From a virus, in the IMG/VR virus record IMGVR_UViG_3300011244_000004, positions 1 to 38,942 of that record: 38,942 nucleotides of DNA; one strand, written 5' to 3'. Positions 13,120-21,668 of the stretch are shown piece by piece. The first letter of the stretch is position 1; each line of letters begins with the position of its first letter. The notes below the pieces were generated by a model. That model ran no database searches. It worked only from the letters and a program-made list of their open reading frames with translations, and had not been told where the DNA came from. Position numbers and translations under genes: made by a program.

Positions 13120-13347
13120 TCAAGGCGCTCCCGGCGGCTGCTGCATGGGCGTCTGCCCCGGCCCCTTGGCCCCGATTCCCTTAAGCTGGTTGGCTAGCAG
13201 GGTCAAGGGGACTTGGAGGATGACCAGCCACCGCACCAGCGTGGTGCTCAGGCCCAGGTCGGCCGGGTCGGTGAGGACGACGGCGGCGATGAGCGACTGC
13301 AGGCAGAGGATGCCGATCAGCAGGAGGTCACTCTGACGTGGTGAGAT
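13120..13347 (-). CDS. Putative holin with ATC start
   Basis: This 75-residue frame has two hydrophobic segments, ~10-27 (LLLIGILCLQSLIAAVVL) and ~42-58 (WLVILQVPLTLLANQL), and a polar, Pro/Gln-rich tail: the form and place of a holin directly before the endolysin. No ATG, GTG or TTG exists in frame before the first membrane helix. The codon at the ideal distance (7 nt) from a perfect AAGGAG is ATC (13347-13345). It may use the rare ATC start, or the ATG may have been lost by mutation or sequencing error. Its stop overlaps the endolysin start region. Confidence 0.6.
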   Translation of the reverse strand: MSPRQSDLLLIGILCLQSLIAAVVLTDPADLGLSTTLVRWLVILQVPLTLLANQLKGIGAKGPGQTPMQQPPGAP

Positions 13348-13366
13348 GGTCGTGCTCCTTTCCCGA

Positions 13367-14185
13367 CTACTGGCGGGCGACGGCGTAGATGGCCATGCCG
13401 ATCCCGAACAAGGTGCCGAGGGCGGCGAGGGCGGCGAACGCGAAGCGGGTGGACGTGTCCTGCTGGGTGGTCGTCCCGACCTGGCGCGACTGCATGGCCG
13501 TGACCTGGGTCGCCAGGAGGGCGAGGGTGTCTTTCAGGTCGTTGATCTTGCCGTCCGTGTTCGTGGCGTTGGTGCGGAGCTGTCCGGCCAGACTCTCGGC
13601 GGTGGTGTTCTGGAGGATGCGCAACTGCTCGAGTAAGTCGCGGGTCTGCTTGTCGCTCTTCTCGGCGGCGACGGCATTGGCAGTGTTCTGGGACGCGACC
13701 AATTCTTTCTGCGCCGACAGGGCGACCGAGGTGGCCTCCTTGCTGGCCGTGAACGCCGTCGCGACGGCCTCCTTGGCCTCTCGGGAGGTCTGTTCTTGCC
13801 GCTTGTCCTGCTGCTCGAACTGGCGCAAGATGGCGTCGAACTGCCGTTGGATGCCGTCCAGTTGGAGTTGGACGCCGTTGAACTTCTCGCCGAACTCCTT
13901 CTCGTGCAACTCCTTGAGGGAGCCGACCCGCTTATCGACGTCGGTGGGAACAGAGGTGATCGACTCCTGGAAGACCCGGAGGGCGTTCTCGATGGCGACG
14001 ATGCGGACGCCGAACGTCTCTTTGACGGCCTCGCGGGCGTCGTGGGCGTTCTCGAAACGGATGTTCAGCAGCGTCATCAGGTCGTGGATGCGCTGCTCGA
14101 TCACTTCCAAAGTGCGCGAGGTCGGATCAGGGTTGGGGACGATCTCCGGCTGCGGCGCCGGCGTGAGGGCGTTGTTGGCGGTCAT
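13367..14185 (-). CDS. Long coiled-coil protein with C-terminal membrane anchor
   Basis: This 272-residue protein is almost entirely predicted coiled coil from residue ~25 to ~235 (for example EVIEQRIHDLMTLLNIRFEN, FNGVQLQLDGIQRQFDAILR). It ends in one membrane helix (FAFAALAALGTLFGIGMAIY) and a very short tail. It lies just upstream of the holin and is likely part of the lysis or cell-exit set. Tail-anchored coiled-coil proteins of this type sit in actinophage lysis cassettes, where some have been proposed as holin partners. GGAGG precedes the ATG at 14185. Confidence 0.65.
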   Translation of the reverse strand: MTANNALTPAPQPEIVPNPDPTSRTLEVIEQRIHDLMTLLNIRFENAHDAREAVKETFGVRIVAIENALRVFQESITSVPTDVDKRVGSLKELHEKEFGEKFNGVQLQLDGIQRQFDAILRQFEQQDKRQEQTSREAKEAVATAFTASKEATSVALSAQKELVASQNTANAVAAEKSDKQTRDLLEQLRILQNTTAESLAGQLRTNATNTDGKINDLKDTLALLATQVTAMQSRQVGTTTQQDTSTRFAFAALAALGTLFGIGMAIYAVARQ

Positions 14186-14240
14186 CTCGACCGCCCCCTC
14201 CCCGCGCTGCCCGGCGCCACATCATCACCCACGTCTGCGC

Positions 14241-14537
14241 CTACGCCGGTCCCGGCGCCCCGGCCAGCTCGTTGAACGCGGTCGCGGCGCTGGTCAGCAG
14301 CTGCGCGTCCGTGGGCGTGGCCGACAGCCCGGTTTCGGCCGCGATGGCTCGAGCGAAGCGCAACTCCCACACCTCCGGCTCGGTCAGCACGGCCAGGGCC
14401 AGGTCGGCCCGCAGCTCGTGGTGGTCGACCGACGACGCCTCCTTGGCCGCCACGCGGGCGGCGGTGATGCCCGCCTGCCCCGCCCGGCGCCTATTCGTCG
14501 CGTCGATCACCCACGTCACTTGCTCGGTGAGGGTCAT
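14241..14537 (-). CDS. Hypothetical protein between tail fibre and lysis genes
   Basis: This 98-residue helical protein (AKEASSVDHHELRADLALAV) starts in an ATGA overlap with the preceding gene. No domain was recognised. It is placed where tail accessory or fibre-chaperone genes are common. Confidence 0.55.
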   Translation of the reverse strand: MTLTEQVTWVIDATNRRRAGQAGITAARVAAKEASSVDHHELRADLALAVLTEPEVWELRFARAIAAETGLSATPTDAQLLTSAATAFNELAGAPGPA

Positions 14538-14881
14538 TTGGGTCGCGCCTCCAGCACGGTCAGCACGGCGTCTCGTAGTTGGGCCAGGGTGGTCGCCGCC
14601 CCGGCCTGCGTCTTCGCCCGCTCGTAGTCTCCCCGCACCCGCTCGCGGTGGCGGAGGGCCCGCACCCGAGCCAGGCGGGTGGCCGGTTCGTAGCGCGTCT
14701 GAGGTATGTGGGCGGCCACCACGGCGGCCACGGCGGCCTCCGAGGTGCCGTCGGGGAACGACAGCGTGATGGTGGCGCCGTCGCTCTGCACCAGGTCCGG
14801 CACCAGGCCGGCCGTGACGAGGGCGTCGTGGAGCTGATTGGCGTCCTTGCCGGCGGCCGGGTAGTCCAGCACGATGGACAT
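14534..14881 (-). CDS. Hypothetical protein downstream of the tail fibre
   Basis: This 115-residue protein begins with a beta-rich half (DLVQSDGATITLSFPDGTSE) and ends in a helical half (RHRERVRGDYERAKTQAG). ATG 14881 was chosen over a GTG nine bases earlier because it lies just beyond the tail-fibre stop at 14884. The function is unknown; a tail-fibre accessory role is inferred from position only. Confidence 0.55.
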   Translation of the reverse strand: MSIVLDYPAAGKDANQLHDALVTAGLVPDLVQSDGATITLSFPDGTSEAAVAAVVAAHIPQTRYEPATRLARVRALRHRERVRGDYERAKTQAGAATTLAQLRDAVLTVLEARPK

Positions 14882-14883
14882 CG

Positions 14884-15456
14884 CTAGCACTTCACCGCAC
14901 AGAAGTTGGGGCTATAGGCCGAGGAGGCGGCGACGTTGAGGGCGCCCCCGCTGGTCTGGTTGGCCAACACCTCGATGTAATCGTTGGCGGCGAAGAGGAA
15001 GGCCGGGGCCGTGCAGGGGACGACGCTCTCTGCCCCCGCGGGCGCCGCCGGGATGTTGGCCATGCCGATGACGGTCGCGCCGTTCAGGCGGATCTTGACG
15101 ATCCGGGTGCCGGCGCTGTTGCTGTCGAAGGCGATACAGGCCGACACGTTGTACATCCCCGGCGTGCGGATCACGACGCGGGAGTTGTTGGTTACCAGGT
15201 CGTGCATCAGGCCGTCGGGGGAGGCGTCCACGCGCTCGCTGTTGAAGGCCAGCACGGTCTCGATGCCGCTGGTCAGCGACTGCGCCGCCGAGTGGTAGAC
15301 GTGGCACCCGATGTAGCCCCCGTTCCCCGCCAGGGAGAACAGGAGCGACATGGCCCGGTTCCAAAAAACAGCGGATATAACGTCATCCGTTGCGCCCTCC
15401 AAGCCGCCGGCGGCTAGCGTTTGGTTCGGGTTCACGACGGTCGTTGTTAAAGCCAA
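14884..15456 (-). CDS. C1q-like tail fibre / receptor-binding protein
   Basis: This 190-residue protein has a short phage N-terminal part (ALTTTVVNPNQTLAAGGLEG then DDVISAVFWNRAMS). From residue ~48 there is a C1q/TNF-like jelly roll (HVYHSAAQSL, IETVLAFNSERVDASPDGLM, NNSRVVIRTPGMYNVSACIA, KIRLNGATVIG). Such domains trimerise at fibre tips and bind host receptors. The start used now is TTG 15456 with GAAGGGAG upstream. The original start appears to lie on the far side of the HNH cassette at 16265, where the same first six residues are encoded with an even better ribosome site. Confidence 0.75.
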   Translation of the reverse strand: MALTTTVVNPNQTLAAGGLEGATDDVISAVFWNRAMSLLFSLAGNGGYIGCHVYHSAAQSLTSGIETVLAFNSERVDASPDGLMHDLVTNNSRVVIRTPGMYNVSACIAFDSNSAGTRIVKIRLNGATVIGMANIPAAPAGAESVVPCTAPAFLFAANDYIEVLANQTSGGALNVAASSAYSPNFCAVKC

Positions 15457-15484
15457 GGGAACGTCTCCCTTCTCTGGAAACTGT

Positions 15485-15540
15485 TAAAATAAGACATAAG
15501 AAATGCCGGCGCGCTGCTGAAACAGCCGCCGGCGTGGCAC
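15485..15540 (+). ncRNA. Structured leader of HNH cassette 1
   Basis: TAAAAT (15485-15490) is a likely -10 box. A hairpin at 15505-15533 follows: GCCGGCG, bulged C, GCTG, loop CTGAAA, CAGC, CGCCGGC, then GTGGCAC. The leader of the second HNH cassette (23184-23242) has the same lengths, bulge and flanking GTGGCAC but different paired bases, with compensatory changes in both stems. The start codon is 27 bases past the stem. It is likely a cis-acting RNA controlling the nuclease message. Confidence 0.6.
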
Positions 15541-15560
15541 CTGTCACGGGAGGTGACGAG

Positions 15561-16247
15561 ATGCAGGGAAAGCGTACCAGGGCGCCGGGCACGGTTCGGC
15601 GCATCTGCCAGCACTGCGGCGCCGAGTTCTTCGTCCACGGCGTTTACCCCGGCTCGAACGACGGCAAGTACTGCTGTCACGCCCACTACGCGCTGGCAAA
15701 GACACGGCCGTGGCTGGAGCGGTTCTGGGCCTCTGTGGACAAGACGAGTAGCCCACACGGGTGCTGGCTGTGGACACCCAAAGGCGAAAACCGGGGCTAC
15801 GGCACGTTCACGAGTCCGCAGATCACCCCCCGAACGCAGATGGCGCATCGGCTCGCGTGGAAGGTACTGCGGGGGCCGATCCCAGAAGGGGGCATGGTGC
15901 TCCACCGCTGCGAGGCGAACTACGCGCCCGGGGATGTCACATACCGGCGGTGTTGCAACCCTGAGCACCTGTACCTCGGGGATCACGCCGCCAACATGGC
16001 CGATCGGGTGCGGAGCGGCCGGGGCTCCCAAGGGGCACGGCACAACACGGTCACGCACCCGGAATTGGTGCCTCGAGGACAACGGCACGGATGCGCCAGG
16101 TTGACCGATGCCGACGTGATGACGATGCGTGCTCGCTATGCGGCCGGAGAGAGCGCCGCTGCCCTCAGCGAAGCGTTCGGCGTGCACCTCCGAACCGCGT
16201 TTCGCGTCGTCCGCCGCGAGCGATGGCAACATCTTCCTCCTTCGTAG
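15561..16247 (+). CDS. HNH homing endonuclease (cassette 1)
   Basis: This 228-residue nuclease is encoded against the direction of the late operon. An N-terminal zinc knuckle (CQHCGAEFF...CCHAHY) is followed by a domain shared with the 23262 HNH protein (FWASVDKTSS..CWLW, TQMAHRLAWKVLRGPIPEGG, VLHRCEANYA...CCNPEHLYLG) carrying the HNH metal residues. The C-terminus ends in an HTH (MRARYAAGESAAALSEAFGV). ATG 15561 has GGGAGGTGA upstream. The gene, its leader and promoter form a self-contained mobile cassette inserted at the start of the tail-fibre gene. Confidence 0.88.
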   Translation: MQGKRTRAPGTVRRICQHCGAEFFVHGVYPGSNDGKYCCHAHYALAKTRPWLERFWASVDKTSSPHGCWLWTPKGENRGYGTFTSPQITPRTQMAHRLAWKVLRGPIPEGGMVLHRCEANYAPGDVTYRRCCNPEHLYLGDHAANMADRVRSGRGSQGARHNTVTHPELVPRGQRHGCARLTDADVMTMRARYAAGESAAALSEAFGVHLRTAFRVVRRERWQHLPPS

Positions 16248-16280
16248 CGTGGTAGTCAGAGCCATGTCTCATCGCTCCTT
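16248..16280 (-). pseudogene. Displaced original 5' end of the tail-fibre gene
   Basis: On the minus strand AAGGAGCGATGAGAC precedes ATG 16265 and the codons for Met-Ala-Leu-Thr-Thr-Thr, after which the frame runs into the antisense of the HNH gene exactly at the HNH stop. The intact fibre gene at 15456 begins with the same six residues, encoded by different codons. This is best read as the pre-insertion start region. A ribosome starting here would read 272 codons antisense to the HNH gene and stop at 15447, ten bases inside the fibre gene. Confidence 0.65.
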
Positions 16281-16284
16281 GTGG

Positions 16285-17541
16285 TCACCAGGCCAGGGTG
16301 CCGGTGCCCAGTTTTCCGTAGGTGGCGTGTCCCAACCGCCAGTAGTTCGCGGCCGCGCCGGTCGGGGCCTTGGACACCCCCCAGGTGCAGGTGTGGATCT
16401 GGCCCTGCTCCGAGATGCTCCAGGCGTGGGACACCCGCTCGATGAAGAAGTCCGTGGCGGTCAGCCCTTTGGTGCCGGGCAGGGTGTGCGTCACCGTGAT
16501 CCGGTCGCCCACCTCCCGGCCCAGGATGTGCGGCCACAGCGTCGTCCGGTTCGCCTGGGCGTCCAGCCCGATCGCGCGGATGCGGGATACCGGCTGCTCC
16601 TGCGCGGTCAGGATGGCCTGGGCGAAGCTCTTGCGGGCGCCGTCCTCGCCCAACTGCTCGGCCACGTCGTCGGACACCGTGTAGGGGACGTTGCCGTGCT
16701 CGCGCTGGCTGGCGGCGTCGGACACCACGTAGCTCGTGCTGTCCTGCAGTCGGATGGACACCTCGTTGGCCAGCCCCTCCTCGGTGTAGGCCCCCTCGAC
16801 CAGCACCACCGGCAGCGCCGTCCCCGCGCCGAACGTCCCGCTGGAGGTCACCGTCTGCCGGTAGTACCGGGAGTGGAAGACGGCGGTGCCGTCCCCCCGG
16901 ATAAAGAAGTTCCCGCGCTCGGCCTGGATGATCTGGTCGAGGTGCTGCAGGGCGGACACGCCGTCCAGCGTCTTGCCGGGGAGGATCAGGTAGCCCGCGG
17001 TGAGGGAGCGCTTCAGGTAGGGCCAGTCCAGCTCGTCCAGGACGGCGCCGATGCGCACGTCGGTGCGCTGCGCCGGGAACGTGCGGGTGAGGGTGCGCCG
17101 GGCGAGGCGCTTGAACAGGTCGGTGAACCCCACCCGGACGGACGCGCCCAGCGCCGTGGGGGACGGCTCGTAGGCGTCGGCGAAGCCGTACCCGAGCGTG
17201 TAGGTCACGCTGTTCCACACCGCCTGCGCCCGCCCGCGCTTGTTGAGCCGGACGTAGGGGTAGTACCCACTCCCCGTGTGCTCCGGGTCGAGCGCGCCGT
17301 CGTCGTCGTCCAGCTGCATCGACAGCGTCCCGGCGGCCACCCCGCTGCCCGCGTCGTCCCGCCCGTGCGTGGTCTCGAAGGCGTAGAGCCGGGTTTGCAC
17401 CGACGTCCAGTCGGCGTCCAGGACGTCGCCCGCCAGCTTCCCCGTGCCGAGCTTGCCGTTGGTGGCGTGGCCCAGCCGGAGATAGCCCGTGTAGGGCGGG
17501 TTCAGGAGCAGATGAGCGTGGTAGACGGGATAGGAGGCCAT
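16285..17541 (-). CDS. Minor tail protein (tail tip / hub)
   Basis: This 418-residue structural protein follows the tape measure directly, the place of distal-tail or hub proteins. Its middle (residues ~85-360) is beta-rich (VGFTDLFKRLARRTL, FFIRGDGTAVFHSRYYRQTV, VGDRITVTHTLPGT). The same motif closes both ends: RLGHATNGKLGTGKLA at ~22-37 and RLGHATYGKLGTGTLA at ~402-417. This suggests paired strands or a duplicated oligomerisation element. ATG 17541 abuts the tape-measure stop. The exact family was not identified. Confidence 0.7.
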   Translation of the reverse strand: MASYPVYHAHLLLNPPYTGYLRLGHATNGKLGTGKLAGDVLDADWTSVQTRLYAFETTHGRDDAGSGVAAGTLSMQLDDDDGALDPEHTGSGYYPYVRLNKRGRAQAVWNSVTYTLGYGFADAYEPSPTALGASVRVGFTDLFKRLARRTLTRTFPAQRTDVRIGAVLDELDWPYLKRSLTAGYLILPGKTLDGVSALQHLDQIIQAERGNFFIRGDGTAVFHSRYYRQTVTSSGTFGAGTALPVVLVEGAYTEEGLANEVSIRLQDSTSYVVSDAASQREHGNVPYTVSDDVAEQLGEDGARKSFAQAILTAQEQPVSRIRAIGLDAQANRTTLWPHILGREVGDRITVTHTLPGTKGLTATDFFIERVSHAWSISEQGQIHTCTWGVSKAPTGAAANYWRLGHATYGKLGTGTLAW

Positions 17542-20500
17542 CTAGGGGAGCGCCCCCCCGACGCCGTTGGCCCCCGCGTTGACGGCGGCGAAGCGGCGGG
17601 TCTCGGACCGCTGCAGCCGGCCGACCACCTGCCCGTTCATGACCACGGACAGGCTGGCGATGGCCCGAGCCAGGGCCTCGTAGTCGATCCCTTGGCCGGC
17701 CGCACCGCCCCGGATGGCCGCTAGCTGGCCGGGAGTGAAGATCCCCTCTCCGCCGTGGACGACCGCGTTCCGCGCGACCCCGAACGGGCCGGGCACCATC
17801 CCGCCCTCGGCGTACTCGTACCCGGTGGTGGAGTCGCTATTGTTGCCCCCGAAGATGTCCCGCGACGTCGAGTTGCTGCTGCCGTAGGCCGCCTCGGGGT
17901 AGGTGTCACCCCACGCCAGCGGGTCGAACCGGCCGATATTGGCCCGCCAGTAGGCCGTGTCCGGCACCGGCGCGTAGTAGCCCGGCCCCGTCGGCCGACC
18001 GCCGATGGAGTCCATCCCGGTCGGGCCCGGCATCCCGGCCTGGGCCGCGTTCCCGAGTTCGGCGGCGTGCTCCCGCTCCCACTTCGCCCGGTCGCCCCCG
18101 AACATGTCTCTGACCGCTTGGGGCTGGTTCTCCCAGGTGGCCCCACCACCTCCGGTGGCGCCCGGCCCGCCGCCCTGGCCCACGCGAGCGACGGCCTCGG
18201 CCGCCCGCGACGCGGCGCCCACCACCTCTTCCAGCCGGGAGAGCACCCCGCCGATGAACCCGTCGAGGGCCGTCATGCCCTCTTCCGTCATCGGCCCCAC
18301 CTTGTCCAGGAACTTCTCCTTGAGGTCTTGCGCCTTCTGGGTGTAGCTCTTGCGCAGGGCGTCTTGCTCCTTCTGCTCCGTCTCGATGATCTTGGCCAGC
18401 TTGTCGTTCATCGCCTTCGTGATGGCCGCCACGCGGGTGTCCCGGTCGGCGTTGGTGCGCACCGCGTTGCGGGCCAACGCTTCGTCCTCGAGGTCGTCGT
18501 TGAACTTCTGGGCGTCGGCCTGCTGCTTCTTCTTGAAGTCGGCGGCCACGACGTCGGCCGCCCGGCGCTTGGCCAGGTCGGCGGTCGCCTTCTTGAACGA
18601 CGCCTCCAGGGCGGTCGCGTCGGCCTTGGCCTTCCGGTCGCGTTCGTCGTCGTCCAGTCGGCGGGTGCGGTCGCGGTCCTCCCGCGTGCGGGCGAACTTG
18701 ACCGCCAGCGCGGCCCGAGCGTCGTCGTCCTTGGCGTCCAGGAGGTCCTGGTTGAGCCGGTACTCGGCGTCGGCGTCCTCCCGCTCCCGCTTGCGGTCGA
18801 CGTCGGCCGCGGACTCCTCCACCCGCAGGCGGCGGTCGGCCAGCTGCTCGGCCTGCTTGACCAGCAGATCGGCGTCGTCCCGGGCCTGCTTGAACGCCTG
18901 TCCGGCGGCGTCCTGCCCGGTAGCGAAGTCCGCCCGGCGCCCCCGGATGCCCCGGTTGAGGGTCTGGGCGTCCAGCGCGTCCTGGATCTTGTCCCGCGCC
19001 TTGTCCAGCTCGGTCTGGACGTCCTCGGCGCCCTTGCGGATGGTCTCCTGGGTGGCGTCGTACGCCTTCTGGGCGATGTCCGCCGACTTCGAGGACGTCT
19101 CCCGCTCCAGCGTCTCCAGCCCCCGGGCCAGGTCGCGCATGGCCTCGCCCCGCACCAGCGCCGTCTTCTCTTCGGCGGCGCGCACGGCGTCCATGCCGTC
19201 CAACTGGAGGTCGTAGAGCTTGTCCTCCAGGCCGGCGGCCAGATCGGTCATCCGGCGCCCGTGGTCTTCTTGCAGTTGGGCGATGCGCTCGTTGACCCCC
19301 ACGCGCTCCTTGACCGTGGCCCGCGCCGCCTCTTCGCGGAGGTCGGCCAACTTCCGGTCGAAGGCGCGTTGTTCTTTGTCTTGCGCCCGCTGGTGCATCC
19401 CTTCGGCGTCCTCCTGCTTCTGCAGGGAGGCCATCTGGGCCTGCTCCACCAGCGTGTACGTCTTGGCGAACTGCGCGCCCAGGATCGTGCCCAGGTTGGC
19501 GAAGGCGGCGGCCGACTGCGCCTCGGCGGTGTCGCGGACGCTCGCCAGCAACTCCTCCACCGCGGCCACGGCGGCGGCGGCCTCCCCGTCGATGCCGACG
19601 ACGAAGCCCTCCACCGTCTGCTCGCCGATCTCCTCGAACACCTTGGAGGGGGAGCCGATGTTGAGGAGGTCTTTTGCGGCCTGCACGGCCGCCGCGGCCA
19701 CGTTGCGGGCCGCCGTCTTGACCCACTCCAGGCCGGCGTTGATGCCGTTCTTGATGCCGTCCACGATGGCGGTGCCCACCGACAGCGCCGCCGAGGCGAC
19801 GACGGGGCCGTAGCCCCGGAGGAAGGCGTCGATCTCCTTGATCTTGGTGATGACCGCTTCCACCGCCGGGATGACGTTCTCCTTGATGACCTTCCAGGCC
19901 GTGTCGACGGCGTTGCGGAACGTCTCGTTGCTGTTGTAGGCGGCCACCAGCATCCCGATCAGGGCGCCGATGGCCACCACGACGATGCCGATGGGGTTGG
20001 CCGTCAGGGCGGCGTTGAGGAGCCACTGGGCGGCGGTCATGGCCGCCAGGCCGAGGGCGGTGCCGAAGGCCGCCGCCCCGGCCAGGGTGGTCTGCACGAC
20101 CAGGAGCGTGAGGAGGCCCGCCGCGATCCCGGCGGCGGCGCCCATCACCTGGAGGCCGCCCTGCGTGCCGGCCAGCCACCCGACGGCTTTCTCGGCGGCC
20201 TGGGCGACGGCGTTGACCACCTCGGCGGTGGCGGAGAGGAAGCCCTGCGCGCCGTCCGACGCCTCGCCCGCCGCCGCGATGTTCTCCGCGGCGCCCGCGA
20301 GGTGGGGCAGCGAGGCCGCCACCGCCTCGCCGATGGTGTCGAAGAGCCGGCCGATGATCTCGCCCGTGGGGGCGAAGTCCGCGAAGGCGCCCTGCACCGC
20401 CGAGATGACGGGGGTGAGCTGCCCCGTGAGCCAGTCGACGGCCGTGCCGCCGGCCTTGACCACCAGATCCATCGCGTACGCCCAGTCGCCCCGGACGGCG

Positions 20501-21558
20501 TTGAGGGCCGCCCGCCCGAGGTCGGCCACGATGCTGCCGGCCGTGCCGAACGAGTTGTCCAGGAAGTCCAGGGCGTCCACCGCAGCCTGCTCGAGCCCGT
20601 TCATGGCGTTGGCCCAGTCGCCGTGGACCGCCGCCAGGGCCGACGCCGCCAGGGTGGCCACGATCGGCCCGATGGGCTGCAGGAACTCGACCAGGCGCCC
20701 GATGGCCCCCGCGGCCACCCGCACCCCTTCGGCCAGGAAGTCGCCGAGGTTCGTGGCGAAGGCGCCGACCGCTTCGCTGTTGGTGGCCAGCCAGCCCGAC
20801 ATGGCGTCCAACTGTTCGCCGAGGGCCGCCAGGATGGGCTCTCCCACCTTCTGCTGGATGCCGGCGAGGGCGTCCTGGAAGGTGGAGAACCGGCCCGCGG
20901 TCGTGGCCGCCAGTCCGGCCACCAGATCCATGTCGGCGCCCATCTCTTTGAGCGCCCGGCCCACGATCTCGGCGTTCGGCACCCCCTCCGCCTTGAGGCG
21001 GTTGATCAGCTCGCGGGGGATGTTGAACCGCTCCATCACCGAGACGAAGTCGCCGGAGAGGGCCTCGCGCAGGGCGAAGGCCGCGCCCTCCAGGCCCTGC
21101 GCCGGGTTCAGGGCCGCCAGGATCTCGGCCTGCTGGACCAGCCCCATCAGCCCGCCGGTGGCCGACTTCGACGCGGGCAGCAGCATGGACGCGGCGTTCG
21201 CCATCTCGTTGAAGGCGAACGGCGTCTTGTCGGCCTCGGCCCGCACCTGGGCCAGGATCTGCGCCGTGGCCCCCGCGTCCTTGGTGAAGGCGTTCATGCG
21301 CCCCGTCACCTGCTCGAAGTTGGAGGCCAGCCCCACGCCCAGCACCCCGCCCAGCCCCGACGCGGCGCCGGCCACGGCGGCGATGCCCTGCGCCGCCAGC
21401 CCGATGGTGCCCAGCGCGGCCGTCAGCTTCCCCACCGCCCCGATGGGGCCGGAGACGGCGCTGCCCAAGCCGCCGAGGGCCTTCTGCACGGCGCCGATCG
21501 GGCCGGAGGCGTTGTCCTTCCCCTGTAGATCAACTACTACCTGGGCGACGCTCGCCAC
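17542..21558 (-). CDS. Tail tape measure protein
   Basis: This 1338-residue protein sets tail length and is ejected with DNA. The order of regions is typical: an Ala/Gly-rich N-terminus with the phage tape-measure repeat region (FNEMANAASMLLPASKSATG), central hydrophobic membrane segments (around residues 465-540, AAGIAAGLLTLLVVQTTLAG), then a very long coiled coil rich in Lys/Glu/Arg (about 680-1130), and a Gly-rich C-terminus. At ~1.5 angstrom per residue the tail would be about 200 nm (inference). GTG 21558 has GGAGGG upstream. A 1257-codon open frame on the opposite strand is a composition shadow. Confidence 0.9.
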   Translation of the reverse strand: MASVAQVVVDLQGKDNASGPIGAVQKALGGLGSAVSGPIGAVGKLTAALGTIGLAAQGIAAVAGAASGLGGVLGVGLASNFEQVTGRMNAFTKDAGATAQILAQVRAEADKTPFAFNEMANAASMLLPASKSATGGLMGLVQQAEILAALNPAQGLEGAAFALREALSGDFVSVMERFNIPRELINRLKAEGVPNAEIVGRALKEMGADMDLVAGLAATTAGRFSTFQDALAGIQQKVGEPILAALGEQLDAMSGWLATNSEAVGAFATNLGDFLAEGVRVAAGAIGRLVEFLQPIGPIVATLAASALAAVHGDWANAMNGLEQAAVDALDFLDNSFGTAGSIVADLGRAALNAVRGDWAYAMDLVVKAGGTAVDWLTGQLTPVISAVQGAFADFAPTGEIIGRLFDTIGEAVAASLPHLAGAAENIAAAGEASDGAQGFLSATAEVVNAVAQAAEKAVGWLAGTQGGLQVMGAAAGIAAGLLTLLVVQTTLAGAAAFGTALGLAAMTAAQWLLNAALTANPIGIVVVAIGALIGMLVAAYNSNETFRNAVDTAWKVIKENVIPAVEAVITKIKEIDAFLRGYGPVVASAALSVGTAIVDGIKNGINAGLEWVKTAARNVAAAAVQAAKDLLNIGSPSKVFEEIGEQTVEGFVVGIDGEAAAAVAAVEELLASVRDTAEAQSAAAFANLGTILGAQFAKTYTLVEQAQMASLQKQEDAEGMHQRAQDKEQRAFDRKLADLREEAARATVKERVGVNERIAQLQEDHGRRMTDLAAGLEDKLYDLQLDGMDAVRAAEEKTALVRGEAMRDLARGLETLERETSSKSADIAQKAYDATQETIRKGAEDVQTELDKARDKIQDALDAQTLNRGIRGRRADFATGQDAAGQAFKQARDDADLLVKQAEQLADRRLRVEESAADVDRKREREDADAEYRLNQDLLDAKDDDARAALAVKFARTREDRDRTRRLDDDERDRKAKADATALEASFKKATADLAKRRAADVVAADFKKKQQADAQKFNDDLEDEALARNAVRTNADRDTRVAAITKAMNDKLAKIIETEQKEQDALRKSYTQKAQDLKEKFLDKVGPMTEEGMTALDGFIGGVLSRLEEVVGAASRAAEAVARVGQGGGPGATGGGGATWENQPQAVRDMFGGDRAKWEREHAAELGNAAQAGMPGPTGMDSIGGRPTGPGYYAPVPDTAYWRANIGRFDPLAWGDTYPEAAYGSSNSTSRDIFGGNNSDSTTGYEYAEGGMVPGPFGVARNAVVHGGEGIFTPGQLAAIRGGAAGQGIDYEALARAIASLSVVMNGQVVGRLQRSETRRFAAVNAGANGVGGALP

Positions 21559-21612
21559 TACCCGAGCCCTCCGACCGAGGGCGGCCGTACCCGGAACGCA
21601 ACCGCCACGGCG

Positions 21613-21668
21613 TACAGTGGGAGGGTCCGGGGGCGCTCGAGCGCCCCCGGACGGAAAGAACAGACGAG
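21613..21668 (+). promoter_or_regulatory. Promoter-like box and perfect palindrome before the lipoprotein
   Basis: TACAGT (21613-21618) could be a -10 box. A perfect 28-bp palindrome follows (arms GTCCGGGGGCGCTC at 21625-21638 and GAGCGCCCCCGGAC at 21639-21652), 16 bases before the ATG. The RNA would begin with a very stable hairpin. The layout (box, hairpin, start codon) repeats that of the two HNH cassettes, though the hairpin sequence differs. Confidence 0.5.

Noticed and set aside
15447-16265. A 272-codon minus-strand frame starting at a very good ribosome site
   Set aside because: Only the first six codons resemble a real gene (the displaced tail-fibre start). The rest is antisense to the HNH gene, so it was recorded as a remnant and not as a protein gene.
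17755-21528. A 1257-codon open frame on the plus strand
   Set aside because: It lies wholly antisense to the tape measure gene, has a composition of Arg/Gly/His-rich shadow, no ribosome site and no recognisable domain. Long open antisense frames are usual at this GC content.
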